From contig JBJMQW010000006.1 in assembly GCA_045802495.1 (NCBI GenBank), forward strand, positions 1 to 8,325: a DNA stretch of 8,325 nucleotides, in the 5' to 3' direction. The notes under the pieces were generated by a model. It did no database searches. It saw only the letters and a list, made by a program, of their open reading frames with translations, and was not told the DNA's origin. Positions within the stretch are counted from its first letter, which is position 1; each line of letters begins with the position of its first letter. The position numbers and the translations under genes are program-made. This document shows, piece by piece, positions 5,259-8,325 of the stretch. This stretch comes from AP-15 sp045802495. GTDB lineage: Bacteria > Pseudomonadota > Alphaproteobacteria > ATCC43930 > CGMCC-115725.

Positions 5259-6686
5259 TCAGGCGCGAACGGGGGCCACCGCGGCCGCGTACAGATCTTC
5301 GCCGAACTCCGGGGCGACCTCCGCCGTGATGCGCTGCTGATGGGCGGCAACATCGGCAAAAAACAAGTCGCGGCTGATCCGCCCGACCACGGCCGCGACA
5401 CCACGTTTCATGCTCGGGACATCGCCGACCGGGAAGCCGCAGCTGACAAACCCCGCCGGGTTTTGCACGTGAATGTCCCTAAGGTAAGGGGCGGTCCCCG
5501 GAACCCTTTCGAGATATTCCTGCCCTTGTCCGAGATAGGGATGCGCCCCGAGATAGGGGTCCTCCTCGCCTTTCGCCGGCGTGAAGCGATCGCGCCATAG
5601 CAGGATGTGGTGGGCAAAATCGCCGAGCTCGGGACGAGCTTCCGGATCTACGAAATAGCCGGTGCCGGCAATTGCGAAGTCGAAGCGGAATTCCTCCCCG
5701 GCCGCTTGCGCTGTGATTTTGCCGTTCTCGGCCCGGGCCGAGAGCCAAGGCGCAGCGAGACGAAGACGGAAATCGGGAAACCGCATGACCCGCTCGATCG
5801 CATCGGCCGGAGCGGTCGAGCCGGCACGGCGAAACCGGATCGCCTGATGCCAACGAACCGCGTCCGGCAGCTCGGGGTAATTGTCGTAGGCGCCGGGATA
5901 ACCGCGCACCCGGCTGACCGGCAATGAGGCGAGCGCCGGGCGTCGGACGAACAAATCCACTGAGGCGGCCCCGGTCTCGAGTGCGACGGCGGCAGCGTCG
6001 AACGCCGAAGCGGCGCCACCGATCAGCGCTACCGATTTGCCGCGCAATGCCGCGAAATCGATCTCGTCGGCGGTATGGGCGTAGAGCGTTCTTGGCAGGC
6101 TGTCGCTCAGCACCGTTGGTATGTAGGCCCCACCATTCCCCGCAACACCATTGGCGAGGATGACCTTGCGCGTCGTCTCGATCGCCGGGGCACCGTCGAT
6201 TTCGAGGTGCAGCCGAAAATGTCCATCACGAGGCTCGATGCGGAGGAGCCGGGTGCTGTAGCGGATGGTTATGCCGAGGACACGCCGGTACCAGCCTAGA
6301 TACTCGGCCCAGGCCTCGCGAGGAATCCGCTCCATTGCGGCATAAGCCTCGGCGCCGTTCCGCGACTCGTACCAGGATTGAAAGCTGAGGGCCGGAATGC
6401 CGAGTTCGGGGCCCGGCAGAGTTTTTGGCGTTCGCAACACATTCATGCGGGCTGCGGTCCGCCACACGCCGGCTCTTGCCTCGTCCGCTGCGGCATCGAT
6501 GACCGACACTCTGCCGATACCCGCCCGGCGCAGCGCAAACGCAAAGGTGCTGCCGCTCTGCCCGCCACCGACGATCACGACATTATGGTCGATGCCGGGC
6601 CCATCCGGCACCCAATTCTGCGGATCGGGTCCGATCAGCCTCAGCGCATTGCGGGCATCTGCATCGGGGTCAGTCGGCTGCAACAT
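5259..6686 (-). CDS. FAD/NAD(P)-dependent oxidoreductase, flavin-monooxygenase-like
   Basis: A 475-residue two-dinucleotide-domain flavoenzyme, first gene of the operon. A Rossmann FAD site opens near the N-terminus: VVIVGGGQSGS, with GxGxxG at G40-G42-G45. The second nucleotide site, LIGGAASAFDAA (221-232), keeps G223 but has A225 and A228 in place of the later glycines; GxGxxA is known for NADPH sites, GxAxxA is less usual. AGTGY (340-344) matches the ATG(Y) motif of flavin and N-hydroxylating monooxygenases. GDVPSMKRGVAAVVG near the C-terminus resembles the closing FAD contact. The full FMO fingerprint FxGxxxHxxxY is degenerate (LYAHTADEIDF at 201-211). It probably uses NAD(P)H to reduce FAD and hydroxylate or otherwise oxidise a small substrate in the cytoplasm; a pure reductase role for the downstream oxygenase is an alternative. 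ATG at 6686 has only a weak ribosome site. Its start faces the CmcJ-like gene across 73 bp. Confidence 0.88.
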   Translation of the reverse strand: MLQPTDPDADARNALRLIGPDPQNWVPDGPGIDHNVVIVGGGQSGSTFAFALRRAGIGRVSVIDAAADEARAGVWRTAARMNVLRTPKTLPGPELGIPALSFQSWYESRNGAEAYAAMERIPREAWAEYLGWYRRVLGITIRYSTRLLRIEPRDGHFRLHLEIDGAPAIETTRKVILANGVAGNGGAYIPTVLSDSLPRTLYAHTADEIDFAALRGKSVALIGGAASAFDAAAVALETGAASVDLFVRRPALASLPVSRVRGYPGAYDNYPELPDAVRWHQAIRFRRAGSTAPADAIERVMRFPDFRLRLAAPWLSARAENGKITAQAAGEEFRFDFAIAGTGYFVDPEARPELGDFAHHILLWRDRFTPAKGEEDPYLGAHPYLGQGQEYLERVPGTAPYLRDIHVQNPAGFVSCGFPVGDVPSMKRGVAAVVGRISRDLFFADVAAHQQRITAEVAPEFGEDLYAAAVAPVRA

Positions 6687-6700
6687 CGGGCGGGCCGCAG

Positions 6701-6729
6701 TTGTATCAATGGGTGGGCGACCCTATCAT
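6701..6729 (+). promoter_or_regulatory. Possible sigma70-type promoter of the CmcJ/NvfI-like gene
   Basis: TTGTAT (6701-6706) and TATCAT (6724-6729) are separated by 17 bp. The -10 box matches TATAAT at 5 of 6 positions, the -35 box only at TTG. A start near 6736 would leave a leader of about 24 nt before the ATG at 6760. It lies in the 73-bp divergent spacer, so the opposite operon's promoter must overlap it; I see no clear minus-strand box. Confidence 0.35.
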
Positions 6730-6747
6730 CCCTTTGTGAATTTACGC

Positions 6748-6754
6748 GAGGGAG
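6748..6754 (+). promoter_or_regulatory. Shine-Dalgarno site that fixes the CmcJ/NvfI-like start
   Basis: GAGGGAG ends 5 bases before the ATG at 6760. It favours this start over the longer open frame, which reaches back to 6397 but would run antisense through the first 290 bp of the FAD oxidoreductase gene. Confidence 0.7.
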
Positions 6755-6759
6755 CCCTC

Positions 6760-7596
6760 ATGGTTCAGTTTGCCGAGCTGGACGCTGTTCCTCAGGCGAT
6801 TGAAGCGACACTCAACTACTTTGTGAATACCGGCGCTATGCCGGTGACATTGGTCGGAGCGCCCGGCGCGACCGATACGCGAACCGGCGGCGGTGAATCG
6901 GATCCCCACCGCGTCGTTCTCCGCAACGGCCGCCCCAACACCGACCGCTTTGCGTTGGAGCGCAACGGCTTCCGATTTGTGCGCCACGACACCAAGGTCG
7001 CCGATTTTTATGACGAGGACGAGATCCGCCGCGTCTACTACCCGGAAATGGAAGCGCTGGTGAAGGCGGAAAGCGGTGCCAAGCGCGTCGTCGTCTTCGA
7101 TCACACCTTGCGTACGCCGGACGTCGAGCTGCGTGAGGCTGCGAAGATCCGCGAAGTCGTGCGCCGCGTGCACAACGACTACACGGAATGGTCGGCGCCG
7201 AAGCGGGTACGCGATCTCCTGCCGGACGAAGCCGACGAGCTGTTGCAGCGCCGCTTTGCGATCGTGCAGGTATGGCGGCCGATCCGTCACCCGGTAGAAT
7301 GCTGGCCTTTGGCGATCGCCGACGCGCAGAGCCTTTCGCCCGAGGACATGGTGGTGACCGAGCGCCGTTATCAGGACCGGATCGGACAGACTTCGGCAAT
7401 CACCTACAATCCGGCGCATCGCTGGTACTGGTTCCCGCAGATGCGCCCCGACGAAGCGCTGGTATTCAAGGTGTACGACTCGATGAAGGACGGCCGCGCC
7501 CGGTTCACCGCGCATACCGCTTTCGACGACCCGACCACCCCGCCGCACGCCCGACCGCGCGAAAGCATCGAGATCCGCACCCTCGCCTTTTTCTGA
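6760..7596 (+). CDS. CmcJ/NvfI-family putative non-heme iron oxygenase
   Basis: A 278-residue protein whose second half matches the CmcJ/NvfI family: VVVFDHTLRTPD (110-121), RRVHNDYT (135-142), IVQVWRPIRHPVECWPLAIADAQSL (from 168), TYNPAHRWYWFPQMRPDEALVFK (from 215) and FTAHTAFDDPTTP near the C-terminus, ending RESIEIRTLAFF. Family members include CmcJ, which helps CmcI in cephamycin 7-alpha-methoxylation, and the fungal Fe(II)/2-oxoglutarate enzyme NvfI. A facial triad can be proposed as H138-x-D140 and H252, with R268 as the 2-oxoglutarate anchor; these assignments come from motif spacing only. No signal peptide, so cytoplasmic. It is transcribed away from the FAD/MpaB operon and its start is set by GAGGGAG. 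Bacterial members outside cephamycin clusters have, to my knowledge, no assigned substrate. The family is confident; reaction and substrate are unknown. Confidence 0.88.
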   Translation: MVQFAELDAVPQAIEATLNYFVNTGAMPVTLVGAPGATDTRTGGGESDPHRVVLRNGRPNTDRFALERNGFRFVRHDTKVADFYDEDEIRRVYYPEMEALVKAESGAKRVVVFDHTLRTPDVELREAAKIREVVRRVHNDYTEWSAPKRVRDLLPDEADELLQRRFAIVQVWRPIRHPVECWPLAIADAQSLSPEDMVVTERRYQDRIGQTSAITYNPAHRWYWFPQMRPDEALVFKVYDSMKDGRARFTAHTAFDDPTTPPHARPRESIEIRTLAFF

Positions 7597-7622
7597 CGCT
7601 TTGGCGCAAAATGCCGGATCTC

Positions 7623-7742
7623 GTCATTCCGGGGCGCGGGTCAGCCCGCGAGCCCGGAATCCAGGAACACAGGCCTAACAAAGCTAGGCACTGGCCGGTG
7701 TTCATGGCTTCCGGGCCTGGCCTGTGGCCATCCCGGAATGAC
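7623..7742. repeat. Palindromic intergenic repeat element
   Basis: Outer arms GTCATTCCGGG (7623-7633) and CCCGGAATGAC (7732-7742) are perfect 11-bp complements. Nested inside are GCCCGGAA/TTCCGGGC (7652-7659 with 7709-7716), GAACAC/GTGTTC (7665-7670 with 7698-7703) and a tight stem CGCGGG-TCAG-CCCGCG (7635-7650). Elements with these ends are, from memory, abundant between genes in Bradyrhizobium and relatives. It probably folds as a cruciform or a structured RNA, and could end or stabilise the upstream transcript. It carries no coding capacity and no target-site duplication that I can identify. Confidence 0.7.
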
Positions 7743-7771
7743 ACTGGGCGCGTGTGACGGGGTTCGGAGCG

Positions 7772-8325
7772 ATGTACCTCGGCACGCAGATCCGGCCGCG
7801 GGACGACGCCGATTACCGGGTCTGGGCACAGCTTGGCGTGCGGCATGTCTGCGTCGACCCGCCCGGCGACCCGCACCATTGGAGCCTCGATGACCTGAAC
7901 CGGCACCGCGAGCACGTCGAGTCGTTCGGCCTCTCGCTTGACATGGTGCAATTGCCCCTCTCGTCGCGGCCGATCGAGGAGGCGGAGAGCCCGCATATCC
8001 TGTTGGGCAAGGAGCCCGAGCGGCAGCGCGAGATCGACAGCATCTGCGGACTGATCGAACGGCTCGCCACGGCCGGCATCCCCGCCGCCAAGTACAACCT
8101 CTCGATCATCGGCATTCCGCGCACCGAGCGAGAGCCGGGACGCGGCGGGTCGCGCAATGCGGCCTTCCGCTGGAGCCGCGCCGACCAGACGGCGCCGCCC
8201 ACGCAGGCCGGCATCGTATCCGAAGAGGAGAATTGGGAGCGGATCCATCACTTTCTCCGCGCGGTCATCCCGGTTGCGACCGCCGCGAAGATACGCCTCG
8301 CCTGCCATCCGCACGACCCCTACAC
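7772..8325 (+). CDS. Mannonate dehydratase-like (UxuA-type) protein, 3' end cut by right edge
   Basis: The first 184 residues of a xylose-isomerase-like TIM-barrel protein; the frame is open at the window end. MYLGTQIRPRDDADYRVWAQ starts it, followed by LGVRHVCVDPPGDP, LSLDMVQLPLSS, IPAAKYNLSIIGIPRT and LACHPHDPYT. The KYN and HP-x-DP segments correspond to conserved parts of D-mannonate dehydratases (UxuA), which remove water from D-mannonate to give 2-keto-3-deoxygluconate using a divalent metal in the cytoplasm. The metal-binding half is mostly outside the window, so dehydratase activity cannot be confirmed. Many rhizobial homologues of this kind are annotated mannonate dehydratase without testing, and an isomerase or epimerase role is possible. 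Start ATG 7772 fits the family; an in-frame GTG at 7754 is an alternative, and GGAG at 7766-7769 sits only 2 bases before the ATG. It lies 175 bp after the CmcJ-like gene, with the palindromic repeat between them. Confidence 0.85.
   Translation, partial: MYLGTQIRPRDDADYRVWAQLGVRHVCVDPPGDPHHWSLDDLNRHREHVESFGLSLDMVQLPLSSRPIEEAESPHILLGKEPERQREIDSICGLIERLATAGIPAAKYNLSIIGIPRTEREPGRGGSRNAAFRWSRADQTAPPTQAGIVSEEENWERIHHFLRAVIPVATAAKIRLACHPHDPY

Noticed and set aside
6397..6759. Upstream extension of the CmcJ/NvfI-like frame to an earlier ATG.
   Set aside because: It would overlap about 290 bp of the FAD oxidoreductase antisense. The ATG at 6760 has GAGGGAG at the right distance and gives a family-like N-terminus.
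7505..8314. A 269-codon minus-strand open frame near the right edge.
   Set aside because: It is antisense to the mannonate dehydratase-like gene and crosses the palindromic repeat; no recognisable protein.
1..8325. CRISPR array, tRNA, rRNA, insertion sequence or phage attachment site.
   Set aside because: No regularly spaced repeats, no cloverleaf pattern that I could see, no transposase or integrase, and no terminal repeats with target duplication.

Overview
The window looks like chromosomal DNA from a high-GC alphaproteobacterium, most likely of the Hyphomicrobiales (Bradyrhizobium, Rhodopseudomonas or Xanthobacteraceae type). The reasons are codon use, a mannonate dehydratase-like protein of the rhizobial kind, and a palindromic intergenic element (GTCATTCCGGG...CCCGGAATGAC) of a type common in those genomes. 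This placement comes from recall of family sequences, not from a search.

Left block (1-1905, minus strand). A response regulator of the sigma54 activator class (NtrC-like) lies upstream of a small secreted protein of unknown function, which runs off the left edge. The 190 bp between them holds a near-consensus sigma54 -24/-12 promoter, two tandem GTCC-type dyads at the distance expected of enhancer sites, and a perfect 15-bp palindrome just upstream of the -24 element. Together these read as a compact local circuit in which the regulator activates the secreted-protein gene. No sensor kinase is visible.

Gap (1906-2643). About 740 bp without a convincing gene. It holds an AT-rich patch with three iterated TTWACCA units, an inverted repeat with two mutually exclusive pairings, smaller dyads, and a hairpin just after the following operon's last stop codon.

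Central operon (6686 down to 2644, minus strand). Four genes are tightly packed: an FAD/NAD(P)-dependent oxidoreductase of the flavin-monooxygenase type, a DUF3775 protein, an MpaB/DUF2236-family heme oxygenase-like protein that overlaps it by 4 bp (GTGA), and a cysteine-containing conserved protein of unknown function with a GWTDGLPVVPPT motif.

Right block (6760-8325, plus strand). Divergent from the operon across 73 bp is a CmcJ/NvfI-family putative non-heme iron oxygenase. A palindromic repeat follows, then the start of a mannonate dehydratase-like (UxuA-type) TIM-barrel gene cut by the right edge. Three different oxygen-activating chemistries (flavin, heme-type, non-heme iron) around one divergent promoter suggest a pathway that oxidatively modifies or breaks down an unknown organic substrate. 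This cluster is the best candidate for an undescribed system here; the sigma54 circuit is the best-supported regulatory finding.
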